A DNA stretch of 51,250 nt from Pseudomonadota bacterium (GCA_021841865.1 JAKCDM010000005.1:8822-60071), one strand, 5' to 3'. Shown: positions 1 through 8,670, counted from the first letter of the stretch. The notes: generated by a model not told the origin, from the letters alone. Program-made: numbers and translations.

Positions 1-33
1 GGCGCGTCGGTCATACCCCGCGCCGCGCAGTGC

Positions 34-975
34 TCAGGCCGCCGGGCGCGGTGCCTCGGTGGCGCCGAAGGTCTCGACCAGGAAGCCCTCGCCATGCTCC
101 AGGATGAAGGTACGGAAGGTCTCCGCGGCGGGCGACAGCAGCTTGGCCAGGCTGTTGACCGCGTGCCAGCGCCGCAGCACCGGCATGCCCTGGATGCGCG
201 GCACGGCGAGCAGGCCGTCGCGCAGCTCCAGGCCGATGGTGTGCAGCGACAGGAAGCTGATGCCCATGCCCGCCATCACGGCCTGCTTGATGCTCTCGTT
301 GCTCTGCATCTCGGTGAAGCTCTGCAGGTCCACGCGCTGCGCCTGCAGATACTCCTCGAACGTGGCACGTGTGCCGGAGCCCGGCTCGCGCACGATCACG
401 TTGAACTCGGCCAGCGCCTCGGCCGGGTGCGGTCCGCCGCGCGCAAGCGCATGATCGGGCGGCGCGACCACGCCCAGCGGATGCACGGCGAACGGCTCCG
501 CGCGGGTGTCCATCTCGCGCGGCGGACGCCCCATGATGGCGAGATCGAGTTCGCTGTTCTGCAGGTGGTCGATGAGCTGCGCGCGGTTGCCGACGAACAG
601 CCGCACGTCCAGGTGCGGATACTGCTCGCGAAACCGCGCGAGCAGGCGCGGCACGAAGTACTGCGCCGTGCTCACCATGCCGATGGTCAGGCGTCCGCCC
701 TTGATGCCGCGCAGCCGCGCCATCGCATCCTCGGCGTCTTTCAGCGTGCCGAGGATCTTGCGTGCGTAGACCAGGAAATACTCGCCGCCGAGGGTCAGCG
801 AGACGGTCTTGCCCTGGCGTTCGAACAAAGGCAGCCCGACCAGCGACTCGAGCTCGCGGATCTGGATGGACACGGCTGGCGGCGTCAGGTGCATTTCCTG
901 CGCGGCCTTGCCGAAATGCAGATGCCGCGCCGCCGCGCTGAACACACGAAGCTGCCGCAGGGTGACGCCTTTCAC
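34..975 (-). CDS. cbbR: LysR-family regulator, CbbR-like
   Basis: Predicted transcriptional regulator of 313 residues, the usual LysR length. The N-terminus carries the winged helix-turn-helix (LRQLRVFSAAARHLHFGKAAQEMHLTPPAVS in pieces, roughly residues 5-60), followed by a LysR substrate-binding domain (about 90-295). The opening LRQLRVF and the 'HLTPPAVS' recognition helix resemble CbbR, the activator of Calvin-cycle genes. I chose the GTG at 975 because AGGGGA sits just upstream and the helix-turn-helix begins directly after it. It lies on the same strand as the cbb operon but is separated from it by the 7.6 kb FDYSLQL cluster, whereas CbbR genes usually sit next to and divergent from cbbL. 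LysR identity is certain; the CbbR assignment is family resemblance plus context. Confidence 0.75.
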   Translation of the reverse strand: MKGVTLRQLRVFSAAARHLHFGKAAQEMHLTPPAVSIQIRELESLVGLPLFERQGKTVSLTLGGEYFLVYARKILGTLKDAEDAMARLRGIKGGRLTIGMVSTAQYFVPRLLARFREQYPHLDVRLFVGNRAQLIDHLQNSELDLAIMGRPPREMDTRAEPFAVHPLGVVAPPDHALARGGPHPAEALAEFNVIVREPGSGTRATFEEYLQAQRVDLQSFTEMQSNESIKQAVMAGMGISFLSLHTIGLELRDGLLAVPRIQGMPVLRRWHAVNSLAKLLSPAAETFRTFILEHGEGFLVETFGATEAPRPAA

Positions 976-1137
976 CTGTTCCCCTTGTCGTTCGAGAAGG
1001 ATGGTAAAGGTTTCGCCAGGCCTGGATCGTTCGCGAGCCCGAAGCTCGGCCGCCGGATCCGGTCCTGCGTTTCAGCGGCAGGGAGACTCGAAACGTGAAC
1101 GACCAAGGAGCAAGCGGCCGCTGCCGACGTGTCCCAA

Positions 1138-1185
1138 GGGCGTGGTGCATGTCGGGCGTGGTGGATGTCGGGCGTGGTGCATGTC
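1138..1185. repeat. Three tandem copies of a 16-bp unit
   Basis: The unit GGGCGTGGTGSATGTC occurs three times in a row (1138-1153, 1154-1169, 1170-1185), followed by a partial fourth (GGGCGTG). Only one base differs between units. It lies in the debris field between cbbR and the FDYSLQL cluster. Confidence 0.85.
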
Positions 1186-1221
1186 GGGCGTGTCGGGCGC
1201 CGCGTGGTGCTGATCGCGTGG

Positions 1222-1293
1222 GACGGCGGTGACATCGTCAGCGATGGCGGGGGCATGCTGCTGCGCCAGATCCACCAGCGTATCGGGCTGACA
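1222..1293 (+). pseudogene. Fragment of IS1380-like transposase N-terminus
   Basis: A short stretch reads DGGDIVSDGGG-MLLRQIHQRIGLT. This matches the conserved N-terminal segment of IS1380-family transposases (pattern S-D-G-G-x-L-L-L-R-x-x-D-R-x-L-G-L). Similarity stops after about 24 codons and the frame ends at 1356, so this is a remnant without catalytic region. The family assignment comes from a short motif only and is an inference. Confidence 0.5.
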
Positions 1294-1373
1294 CGCGCTG
1301 CAGCGGGAGGGCCTGAACTGCTCGATAAAGACTTCCACGCAATGACGCGGCCATAGACGATTACGCGGTCATA

Positions 1374-1400
1374 GACGATTTGGACGATTTGGACGATTTG
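1374..1400. repeat. Three tandem copies of GACGATTTG
   Basis: Three consecutive 9-bp units (1374-1382, 1383-1391, 1392-1400) lie immediately before the IS607-like fragment. A looser copy of the left flank (CATAGACGATT) occurs at about 1352-1362. They encode Asp-Asp-Leu in the frame leading into the fragment. Confidence 0.8.
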
Positions 1401-1403
1401 GGC

Positions 1404-1574
1404 ATGTCCCGCAAGCCCGTCCCGATCCATGAGGCCGCCGAGGCGCTCGGCGTCGCGGCGCTGACTCTGCGCCGCTGGAAGCGCGAAGAGCGGCTTGTGC
1501 CCGATGAGCGCACGGCCGGCGGGCGCAGGCGCCACGACCTCGCCCGGCTCGAGCCGGAGCTGTTTCGCTCGCAG
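1404..1574 (+). pseudogene. Fragment of IS607-type transposase (MerR-like DNA-binding domain)
   Basis: About 57 codons read as a MerR-type helix-turn-helix with the pattern IHEAAEALGVAALTLRRW...RTAGGRRRHDLARLEPELF. This is characteristic of the N-terminal DNA-binding domain of IS607-family serine transposases (TnpA). The serine recombinase domain that should follow (YARVSSxDQ) is absent. The frame stays open but becomes unrelated and runs antisense into the last gene of the FDYSLQL cluster. It is interpreted as the stump of an insertion sequence. Confidence 0.6.
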
Positions 1575-1644
1575 GCGGATGCTGCGCGAAGTCCGCGATG
1601 CCAGTCGCCTCGCGCTCGAGGCCACGCCCGACCACGATGGCGAA

Positions 1645-2313
1645 TCATGAAATATCCAGGCTGGTTCCTGTCCCACGGACAACCGTCATGTCGTTCGTGT
1701 GCCTGCCGGAACGATCGCCGGCTGCCGCCGGGCCCGGCGCTGCGATGCTCGACACGGGTCGCGGCGCGGCATCCGGCGGCGGCCCGACCCACATGCTCGG
1801 ACCGTAGCCCGGCGTCACGTCGAACAGGCAGTCTTCGGAGTCCGGAGTGTGCTCGACGAGTTGCAACTCGGTCTGCTCCGAACCGGGCTTCCAGTGCAAG
1901 GTGAAATTGAGCGATGCGCCCTCCCAGGACTGCGCCAGGGTGCAATAGTGGTAGTTGGTCTCGTTGCGCAGGCCGTAGCGGCTTCCGTCGGCCAGCAGCA
2001 TGTTGAAGGCGACGCCGTCGAAGCGCAACGCCGGCGCGATGGAGTACACCCCCAGCTCGCTGTGCTGTCCAGGACCGATGCGCGGCACCGTGCGCAGCGC
2101 CAGGATGTCCCTCGCACCCACGAACGAGCCGTGCGACACGTCGTTGCCGAGGCGGTTGGCCAGTTGCAGGCTGTAGTCGAACTGCAGGCCGGTCGCGTTG
2201 TAGAAGCGGTAATGGATGGCGCCTGCTTCGGCGGGCGTTGCGGCCTGGGCGAGCCACCATGCGGCGCCCAGTGCGCTCCAAGCGATGCGATGCGAATTCC
2301 TTGACGAGTTCAT
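1645..2313 (-). CDS. Exported single-domain FDYSLQL protein (copy A)
   Basis: 222 residues: a signal peptide (about 1-30, ...ATPAEA-G), one copy of the cluster's shared domain (about 33-175), then a Pro/Ala-rich tail. The domain shows YRFYNATGLQFDYSLQL (FDYSLQL at 45-51), VAFNMLLADGSRYGLR (about 101-115) and VTPGYGPS at its end. The two family cysteines are C124 and C162. This is the last gene of the minus-strand cluster, separated from copy B by a 290-bp spacer, so it may have its own promoter. The start follows the signal peptide; no good ribosome-binding site is visible. No known family recognised; export is supported, function unknown. Confidence 0.8.
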   Translation of the reverse strand: MNSSRNSHRIAWSALGAAWWLAQAATPAEAGAIHYRFYNATGLQFDYSLQLANRLGNDVSHGSFVGARDILALRTVPRIGPGQHSELGVYSIAPALRFDGVAFNMLLADGSRYGLRNETNYHYCTLAQSWEGASLNFTLHWKPGSEQTELQLVEHTPDSEDCLFDVTPGYGPSMWVGPPPDAAPRPVSSIAAPGPAAAGDRSGRHTNDMTVVRGTGTSLDIS

Positions 2314-2603
2314 GATCGAGATCCGGAAGGGGACGGGAGGATGCCGCGCGGCGCCGGCGTGGTTCGCCGCAGGCCTGCGCCGCCATGCTGACATCCCTGA
2401 GACCCACGGTCGGGATCCAGGTTCCCGCAGGGGCATGCCGGACCGGTCGATGCTTCAGCAGGCATGCTGCGCAGCAGCTGCGCAGCGTGGTCGCCGCGAT
2501 GCGCCGGCTCACGCACACCTGCCGCGGCCATGCCGACGGCCTGATGCGTGCCCCGGGCGTGCGTCATCGCGTCGCGACGTGCGAAGCGCGGCAGCGCTGC
2601 CGG
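2314..2603. other. Intergenic spacer A-B, rich in CATGC
   Basis: No gene is supported here. The spacer contains four CATGC words (2394, 2434, 2463, 2529), two within GCATGC-like palindromes, and many GC-rich short dyads. A promoter for copy A would lie here, but I see no convincing -35/-10 pair. Confidence 0.5.
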
Positions 2604-3590
2604 CTACAGGCTCGGGCCGAAACCGGGCGTCACGGTGAATACGCATTCATCGTCGTTCGGCAGTCTCTCGACCAGCACCAGTTTTCCGGCGCCGTGCTGC
2701 TCGAGCAGGAACATGATCCACTTGCCGTTCCAGTCCTGCGACAGCCTGCAGCCATGCTGGAAGGAGCCGCCCACGATGCCGCGCAGCCCCCACTCCTGGC
2801 CGTCCACGGTGACCATGTTGAAGGCCACGTGGTCATGCTCCAGGTAGGAGGCGATCGCGTAGCTCTTGTCGACGCTGTGGCCGTGCGCGGGCATGATCGG
2901 CTGATTCGTCAGTTCGACCAGGGAAGGCTTGCCGAAGCTGACGAACTGCCCCGGCTGGTACTCCATGTCCTCGCCGATGCTGTTGGCGAGTTGCAGGCTG
3001 TAGTCGAACCTCAGCGAGGTGTCGTTGCGGAACTCGACATGCACGCTCGGCATGTCCGGATGGGCCGGCGGCCTGAGCAACAAGCTCGGCCCGTAGCCGC
3101 GGACCACGCGAAAGCTGCAGCGCGCGCCGTGCGTCGATCGCACGACGAGTTCCAGGCGACTGCTGTCTCGCGCTTCAGGATGCAGGACGACGTGGATCCA
3201 GGCACCTTGCTGCGGCTCGCCGATCCTGCACACATGCTGGCCGCCGGGCTTCAGCTTGCGCAGGCCCCATTCGCTTCCGTCAGGCATGCGCAGGTTGAAG
3301 GCCACCAGATCGTTGCCGCCTGCGTCGTCGAGGCGATAGAACCGCTTGTGGCTGCGGCCGCGCGCAAAGATGATCGGTTCGTCCGTCAGGTCGCGCGTCA
3401 GCGGAGTGCCGAGGAACACCGTATTCCTGGGCTTTCCCTTGCCGCCTTCGTTGGCGACTTGAAGGGTGTAGTCAAAGCTCGAGGAGGTCTGGTTGTGAAA
3501 CTGCAGGTTCAAGGTTTCGGCATGTGCGCACGCCAGGCCCGGCGCCGTCATCAGGATGCCGAGAAATCGCCTCGTGAGCCATCGTCTCAT
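2604..3590 (-). CDS. Exported two-domain FDYSLQL protein (copy B)
   Basis: 328 residues with a clear signal peptide ending ...LACAHA at residue 24, followed by two tandem copies of the shared domain (about 26-170 and 183-328). Domain 1 has SSSFDYTLQVAN, AFNLRMPDGSEWGLR and RGYGPSL with cysteines C121 and C158. Domain 2 has LRFDYSLQLAN, AFNMVTVDGQEWGLR and PGFGPSL with C281 and C316. The protein ends exactly at the domain boundary. GGAGACTGCG before the ATG gives a good ribosome-binding site. It starts 12 bp after the decayed copy C. Family not recognised; predicted periplasmic or secreted, with one disulfide per domain inferred from the invariant cysteine pair. Confidence 0.85.
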   Translation of the reverse strand: MRRWLTRRFLGILMTAPGLACAHAETLNLQFHNQTSSSFDYTLQVANEGGKGKPRNTVFLGTPLTRDLTDEPIIFARGRSHKRFYRLDDAGGNDLVAFNLRMPDGSEWGLRKLKPGGQHVCRIGEPQQGAWIHVVLHPEARDSSRLELVVRSTHGARCSFRVVRGYGPSLLLRPPAHPDMPSVHVEFRNDTSLRFDYSLQLANSIGEDMEYQPGQFVSFGKPSLVELTNQPIMPAHGHSVDKSYAIASYLEHDHVAFNMVTVDGQEWGLRGIVGGSFQHGCRLSQDWNGKWIMFLLEQHGAGKLVLVERLPNDDECVFTVTPGFGPSL

Positions 3591-3602
3591 CGCAGTCTCC
3601 GG

Positions 3603-4061
3603 TCAAACAGGCTCCCGGGAAACGCCAGGCAAGCTTCGCCGCATGCCCTTCCCGTGCCGCGCTGCGGGCCGCGGCCTGCAAGGCGCGTGACAGCCCTGGC
3701 CCATGCTACGCAGCCAGCGCACGCGCGGGGCGCCCGAAGCGCGGGCTCGCAGCCGGCTGTCGTCAGCCTGACGCGCGGTTCGTGGCGCATGCACGGCGAC
3801 GAGCCGGCATGTGCAGTCGGCGCTGCCGGGTCGCCGTCGGCGTGTCAGCAGGCTGCGGGGCCGCTTGCCGATCGACGACGGATGCAGGAGGGTCCCACCT
3901 GGCAGTCCATGGCCCGGCTGCAGGCTGTAGTCGAAGCTCAATTCGGTGTGGTTCTCGAAACGGTAGCGGACGCTCGCCCCATGGGCCGCGCCGATGCCGC
4001 ACACCGCCAGCACCATGACGCACCAGCGCATGCCGGCCGCCGCCCGGCTCCGCAACGCCAT
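3603..4061 (-). pseudogene. Truncated FDYSLQL gene (copy C)
   Basis: An intact start and signal peptide (MALRSRAAAG... to ...GIGAAHGA) lead into VRYRFENHTELSFDYSLQ and SSIGKRPRSLLT, the first third of the shared domain. Similarity then stops at about 3843. The frame continues with unrelated Arg-rich sequence to a stop at 3603. The central AFNM motif, both cysteines and the GYGPS end are missing, and the remaining space is too short to hold them in any frame, so this is a deletion rather than a simple frameshift. An alternative start is the ATG at 4031. It lies between copies D and B in the same orientation. Confidence 0.75.
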
Positions 4062-4113
4062 CGCCCCACGCTCACGCACAGGGCTCGGGGTCTGGCCGTG
4101 CCTGGGGTGCGGC

Positions 4114-5232
4114 TCACTCGGGCAGCGGCGCCGGCAGCAGCGAAGACATGTGCTGAGGCATCGGCCCGAGCCACAGGCTGGGACCGAAGGTGCCGGGCTC
4201 CACGCCGAAGGTACAGCCTTTCCCGCCGGGCTCGCGCACTTGCAGTTCCAGCCCCTGCCCGACGCGGGTCGGCTGCAGAACGACGAGAATCTGCTTGCCC
4301 GCAGCCGAGCGCGGCAAGCTGCAGGAGCGGACTTCCGGCCGGATGCCGTCGCCCAGTCCATAGCGCCGGCCGGTCGGTGTGAGCATGGAGAACGCCAGCG
4401 CATCGCGCGCAAACCCGTTGCCGATCACGTACTGCGCAGCGCCGCTGCGGCCTCCCGGTCCGATGCCGGGCTTGGTCGTGAGCTCGCGGTTCGAGCTTTC
4501 ACCGCGAAACGAGGGGTTCCCGAGAAGGTCGTAGGTGCTGTCGGTGTTGCCCATCTGCAGCGTGTAATCGAAACGCAGGCGGGTCTGGTTCTCGAAGCGG
4601 TAACGCACCGTCAGCGGCGGCTCGCTCCAGAGTTGCGGGCCGTATCCCTGCGTCACCCCGAAGGTGCAGCGCTCGCCGTCGGGCAGTGCCTCGAGCAGTT
4701 CCAGGTCATTGCCCGGACCGTGGCTCGGCTGCAGCGTGAAGCTGATTCGCTCGCCGTTCCACTTCGGCGGCAACTGGCAGTAGTGCATGTCGTGCGCGGT
4801 CAGGAACATGCTCAGCAGATTGCTCTTGAAACGCAGGCCGAATTCCTCGCCGTCCGGCGTGCGCATGTTGAATGCCACCGCGTCGGATTGCCCGGGCTCG
4901 GCGATGTGATAGGGGATGTCCGGGCTGTCCCCGAACGCCGGGATGATCGGCTTGTCGGTCAACAGCGCGGATGACGCCTTGCCCGCGAACGATCGGTTGA
5001 GGACGTAGCTGAACCCGACATAGTTGCCGAGTTGCAGGCTGTAGTCGAAGGTCAGCCCGGTGCGGTTGTAGAGGCGGTAGTACACCATGCCGGCGCGCGC
5101 CGGCAGGATGCAGGCCGCGACCAGAGCCCCCTGCAGGAAGCTTCGCGTCGCGCGCGCCACGCGTCGCGTGCGCGTGCGCGGGCGCGGGCGCGCATGCCCC
5201 GGATACCCCGGGTACCCATCCGGCGTGACCAT
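4114..5232 (-). CDS. Exported two-domain FDYSLQL protein (copy D)
   Basis: 372 residues. A long, Arg-rich n-region precedes a hydrophobic stretch (SFLQGALVAACILPARAG, about 31-48), consistent with a signal peptide. Two domains follow (about 49-201 and 208-353): LTFDYSLQLGN, AFNMRTPDGEEFGLR, QGYGPQ with C152/C189; and LRFDYTLQMGN, AFSMLTPTGRRYGLG, GTFGPSL with C304/C340. The start overlaps the stop of copy E in a TGATG arrangement, which implies translational coupling and supports this otherwise unusual start. Domain 2 is more diverged than domain 1. Function unknown. Confidence 0.82.
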   Translation of the reverse strand: MVTPDGYPGYPGHARPRPRTRTRRVARATRSFLQGALVAACILPARAGMVYYRLYNRTGLTFDYSLQLGNYVGFSYVLNRSFAGKASSALLTDKPIIPAFGDSPDIPYHIAEPGQSDAVAFNMRTPDGEEFGLRFKSNLLSMFLTAHDMHYCQLPPKWNGERISFTLQPSHGPGNDLELLEALPDGERCTFGVTQGYGPQLWSEPPLTVRYRFENQTRLRFDYTLQMGNTDSTYDLLGNPSFRGESSNRELTTKPGIGPGGRSGAAQYVIGNGFARDALAFSMLTPTGRRYGLGDGIRPEVRSCSLPRSAAGKQILVVLQPTRVGQGLELQVREPGGKGCTFGVEPGTFGPSLWLGPMPQHMSSLLPAPLPE

Positions 5233-6329
5233 CAACGCACATGCTCGGGTGGCTCTTCGGTGTAGCTCGGACCGTAGCCCGGGGTGACGTCGAACCTGCA
5301 TGGATCGCCTTGCGGAAGATGTTCCACCAGTTCCAGGTCCTTGCCGTCGGAGCCGCGGGGCTTCAGCACGAAGAGCACGATCTTGCCATCCCATGACGAC
5401 TCCATGTCGCAGGTGTGCTGCCTGCCGTAGAACACCGACGAGGTTCGCAGGCCCCATTTCCGGCCGTCCGGGGTGCGCATGTTGAACGCCAGGGTGTCGG
5501 GGGCCGTGCCGCCGGAACTGGCGATCTCGTAGCGCACGCTGGGCGCCTGGCCGCCCGGGAACATGATCGGCGTGTCCGTCAACCGATCCGTGTCGGGCTT
5601 GCCGAGAAACGGAACCTGTTCGGGAATGTTCGGGTCGGCGTTCCTGCCGTTGCGCAACTGCAGGCTGTAGTCGAAGCTCAGCGAGGTGTGGTTCTGGAAC
5701 TGGATCCAGACGTAGGGTTGATCGGGATAGGTCACGCTCGGGCCGTACCCCTTCGTGATGTCGAAGTCGCACGGCGAACCCACGGGCGGCATCTCGCGCA
5801 GTTCCAGATGTCCGCCCTCGTACTGGCGCAGTATGAAGTGGACCAGCTTGCCGTCGGATGCCAGCGGAATGGAGCACACATGCATATCGCCGGGGAGCAC
5901 CGTGAAGCTTCGCATGCCCCATTTCTCGCCGTTCTGGGTGAGCATGTTGAAGGCCACCTCGTCCGCGTAATGCGGCTCTAGCGTGTACGTCTTTTCGGCG
6001 CTGGTCTGCCCCGGCCGGCTGCTCGGCCAGTGGCGGCTGAGTTCCGCGGTGGAAGCCCTGCCGAGAAACGTGACGCGGTCCTCGCGCTTGCGCAGCCTGT
6101 GGGCCTGGCCGAGCTGAAGGCTGTAGTCGAACGTCAGCGAGGTTTCGTTCGTGAAGTCGATGCGCACGGTTTCGGCATGCGCCAGGACGCTGCCTGCCAA
6201 GGCCATCACGAGCCCCGCGAACAGGTACTTCGCGCATTGCCACCGCGGCAGCGCCCGGCCGGGCAGGCAGGCTCCCGCGAGAAGCGCTCGACCGGCGCCA
6301 GGCGTCTCAACGCGTGTTGTCGTGATCAT
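5232..6329 (-). CDS. Exported two-domain FDYSLQL protein (copy E)
   Basis: 365 residues. GGAGG lies 8 bp before the ATG at 6329, inside the end of copy F. The long N-terminus ends in a hydrophobic segment (KYLFAGLVMALAGSVLAHA, about 34-52) that looks like a signal peptide. Domain 1 (about 55-198) has LTFDYSLQLGQ, AFNMLTQNGEKWGMR and KGYGPSV with C152/C187. Domain 2 (about 206-355) has LSFDYSLQLRN, AFNMRTPDGRKWGLR and PGYGPSY with C307/C344, and is close to the family consensus. F, E and D are spaced or overlapped tightly enough to be one transcription unit. Family not recognised. Confidence 0.85.
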   Translation of the reverse strand: MITTTRVETPGAGRALLAGACLPGRALPRWQCAKYLFAGLVMALAGSVLAHAETVRIDFTNETSLTFDYSLQLGQAHRLRKREDRVTFLGRASTAELSRHWPSSRPGQTSAEKTYTLEPHYADEVAFNMLTQNGEKWGMRSFTVLPGDMHVCSIPLASDGKLVHFILRQYEGGHLELREMPPVGSPCDFDITKGYGPSVTYPDQPYVWIQFQNHTSLSFDYSLQLRNGRNADPNIPEQVPFLGKPDTDRLTDTPIMFPGGQAPSVRYEIASSGGTAPDTLAFNMRTPDGRKWGLRTSSVFYGRQHTCDMESSWDGKIVLFVLKPRGSDGKDLELVEHLPQGDPCRFDVTPGYGPSYTEEPPEHVR

Positions 6330-6333
6330 GTGC

Positions 6334-6879
6334 TCAACCTCCGTGAATGCCGAGTCTGGCCAGGTTCAGCGTGGGCCTGCGATAGCCCATCCACAGACTC
6401 GGCCCGTACCCCGGCTCAAGCTCGAAACTGCAATGGGAACCGTCGGGCAGCCACTCGACCAGTTCCAGGCCCTTGCCGCCGCCACCCGCGGGTTGCAGCA
6501 CGAACACGACCCGCTTGCCGTCCCACCCCGCCCGCAGCGCGCAGTCGTGCACCGACTGCGCGCGGCTCAGACCGAATTTCTCGCCCGTCGTCGTCAGCAT
6601 GTTGAACGCGACACCATCGCGCTTCATGCCGCGTGCGATGACATAGCTGCGATCCAGGCTTTGTGCTCCGGGCCTGAAGTCGGGCAAAGGCTGCAACTGG
6701 TCGGTGTCGTAGGCGCCGAGGAAGGTCCGCGCAGTCGCGCTGCCACCCCGCACATGCGCAAGCTGCAGGCTGTACTCGAAGCTCAGTGCGGTACGGTTCT
6801 GGAACTGGCAGAAGACCAGCCCGGCGTGCGCCAGCACGAGGCAGAACGAACCCAGAACCAACACCACGACCTGTTTCAT
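6334..6879 (-). CDS. Exported single-domain FDYSLQL protein (copy F)
   Basis: 181 residues with a short, typical signal peptide (MKQVVVLVLGSFCLVLAHA, about 1-19) and one domain: LSFEYSLQLAH, AFNMLTTTGEKFGLS, CALRAGWDGK and PGYGPSLW, with C113 and C150. GGAGG stands 5 bp before the ATG at 6879, which decides against the GTG one codon upstream. The stop lies 4 bp before the start of copy E, so F, E and D should be translated from one mRNA. It is the minimal version of the domain and would be the simplest copy for structure prediction. Confidence 0.85.
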   Translation of the reverse strand: MKQVVVLVLGSFCLVLAHAGLVFCQFQNRTALSFEYSLQLAHVRGGSATARTFLGAYDTDQLQPLPDFRPGAQSLDRSYVIARGMKRDGVAFNMLTTTGEKFGLSRAQSVHDCALRAGWDGKRVVFVLQPAGGGGKGLELVEWLPDGSHCSFELEPGYGPSLWMGYRRPTLNLARLGIHGG

Positions 6880-7188
6880 CACATCCTCCGCAGAACGCGT
6901 GTGCGCCCATGCCGATCATCGGCGTGGGCGCGGCCCGTGCAGCAGGCCCGGCGTGCATCCACGACGCATGCTAGACATGCCGGGGCGGCATGTGGTGCTG
7001 GTGGCGCGCCGACTCACGCGGGCTTGCCGCCGCCTTGCCGGCTCGTTGATGCATGCGTCGAGGCAGGCACCCGCAGGCTTGCGCGCAGGCTCAACGCGGC
7101 GCCTGCGTCGGCAGCAGCGACGCCAGGTCTCAGGCGCGTTTGCCGCAGCGCTGCCGGAAGACTCACGCCCACGCGCGCATCGGAGGCC
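6880..7188. other. Intergenic spacer F-G, rich in CATGC
   Basis: No gene is supported in this 309-bp spacer. It holds CATGC at 6908, 6967, 6976 and 7052. On the minus strand, CTAGCATGC at about 6965-6973 carries a TAGCAT word that also occurs upstream of copy H and of the Sel1-repeat gene, and could be a -10 element for the F-E-D unit about 90 bp downstream. No convincing -35 box is visible. Confidence 0.4.
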
Positions 7189-8634
7189 TCAGTCGACGGG
7201 ATTCAACAGAAAGCTCCAGCTCGAGCCCGGGATCACATCGAAGCTGCAGTTGGTGCCGTCCGGCAGCCATTCGACCAGTTCCGCCTTGACGGCGGCAGTG
7301 CCGCGGGGTTGCAGCACGAAGGTGACGCGCTTGCCGTTCCAGTCCTGCGACAGCTGGCAATATTGCGGCATGATCAGGACCTGTTTGGGAATCAGACCCC
7401 AATACTTGCCATCCGGGGTCTGCATGTTGAAGGTCACGAAGTCCAAGGTGAACATTCGTGGAATCGCGAAGTACCCGACGATGCTCTGGCCCCCGGGAAA
7501 CATGATCGGTCGCGACGACAGATGGTCCACCGACGGCTCCCCGAGAAACACGAAGCCCTTGTGGAGCGGACCGCCCTGCTTGAGTTGCAGGCTGTAGTCG
7601 AAGCTCAGGGACGTGTGGTTGCGGAACTGGAAGGAGACCTCCGGCTGGCGCGCGAACACGGCGCTTTGGTCGAGCCCCGGCTTGAGGTGAAAGCGGCAGG
7701 GCCTGCCTTGCGCGGGCCGCTCCTCCAACTCGAGGTCGTCGGCATGCGGACCATGTGGCTGCAGGATGAACAGCACGGGCATGCCGTCGCGCGCCTGCGA
7801 CAGCTTGCAGGCATGGCGCACACCGCCTGCGCCGTCGCTGTGCAGGGCCCATTGCCGGCCGTCCGGCGTGAGCATCTGGAACACGACCAGGTCGCGGCCC
7901 GATTCCGGAGCGATCTCGTAGGCCTTCCCGGCGCTCTGCCCCTGTGGATGAATGATCGGATGCGTCGACAACGTGGCGATCGAGTGCGCTCCCAGGGTGA
8001 CGATCTGCCCGAGCAGCGGAACATGTCTGCCGGGCACGGCGTTGGCGAGTTGCAGGGTGTAATCGAAACTCCAGGAGCTGTTGTTGCGGAACCGCACGTC
8101 GACGATCGGACGTGGCGCTTCGGCGAACACCTCCGGTGCAAGGCTCGGGCCGTAGCCGGGGGTCATGGCGAAGCTGCAGCTTTGGTGCGTCGGCAGCAGC
8201 TCGAGAAGCTTCAGGCCCCTGCCGTCGGGGCCGTGCGGCTGCAGCACGAACGTGAGGTCTTCGCCGTCCCAATCGGGGGACAAGCTGCAGGTGTGCTGCG
8301 CCCCGGGCGCGAGTTTGCGCAGGCCCCACCGATGGCCGTCGGCGGTGCGCAGGTTGAAGGCCACCAGATCCCCGCCACGACCCGGTGCGATTTCGTAGTC
8401 CTTGACGATGCTCCTGCCGCCGGGCTCGATGATCGGCAGTGCGCTCAGGCGCGCGGCCGAGACCTTGCCCAGGTACACGCCGTGCGCGGGCGCACCCTGC
8501 TGGCTCGCGTTGGCGAGTTGCAGGCTGTAGTCGAAACTCAGCGCGGTGTTGTTCAGGAACCGGAATGGCAGCGTCGCGGCATGCGCCAGCGAGAAACTGC
8601 ACACGCTCAGCAAGGCCCCGAGGCTTGTTCTCAT
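7189..8634 (-). CDS. Exported three-domain FDYSLQL protein (copy G)
   Basis: The largest member, 481 residues: signal peptide (MRTSLGALLSVCSFSLAHA, 1-19) and three tandem domains (about 22-165, 177-325, 332-472). Domain 1: LSFDYSLQLAN, AFNLRTADGHRWGLR, GYGPSL, C116/C153. Domain 2: WSFDYTLQLAN, VFQMLTPDGRQWALH, no GYGPS (reads GLDQS), C276/C313. Domain 3: LSFDYSLQLKQ, TFNMQTPDGKYWGLI, end reads GSSWS, C426/C463. The cysteine spacing is exactly 37 residues in all three. AGGA about 9 bp upstream supports the ATG. The gene begins 36 bp after the decayed copy H. The domain copies differ enough that the duplications within the gene are not fresh. Function unknown. Confidence 0.85.
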   Translation of the reverse strand: MRTSLGALLSVCSFSLAHAATLPFRFLNNTALSFDYSLQLANASQQGAPAHGVYLGKVSAARLSALPIIEPGGRSIVKDYEIAPGRGGDLVAFNLRTADGHRWGLRKLAPGAQHTCSLSPDWDGEDLTFVLQPHGPDGRGLKLLELLPTHQSCSFAMTPGYGPSLAPEVFAEAPRPIVDVRFRNNSSWSFDYTLQLANAVPGRHVPLLGQIVTLGAHSIATLSTHPIIHPQGQSAGKAYEIAPESGRDLVVFQMLTPDGRQWALHSDGAGGVRHACKLSQARDGMPVLFILQPHGPHADDLELEERPAQGRPCRFHLKPGLDQSAVFARQPEVSFQFRNHTSLSFDYSLQLKQGGPLHKGFVFLGEPSVDHLSSRPIMFPGGQSIVGYFAIPRMFTLDFVTFNMQTPDGKYWGLIPKQVLIMPQYCQLSQDWNGKRVTFVLQPRGTAAVKAELVEWLPDGTNCSFDVIPGSSWSFLLNPVD

Positions 8635-8670
8635 GCGGCATGTCCTGCGGATGGCGGCGGCAGCGACCCG

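Noticed and set aside
1404-1904. The full 167-codon plus-strand frame starting at 1404 as one intact regulator gene
   Set aside because: Only the first 57 codons match the MerR-like domain; the rest is unrelated, Arg/Pro/Ser-rich and antisense to copy A.
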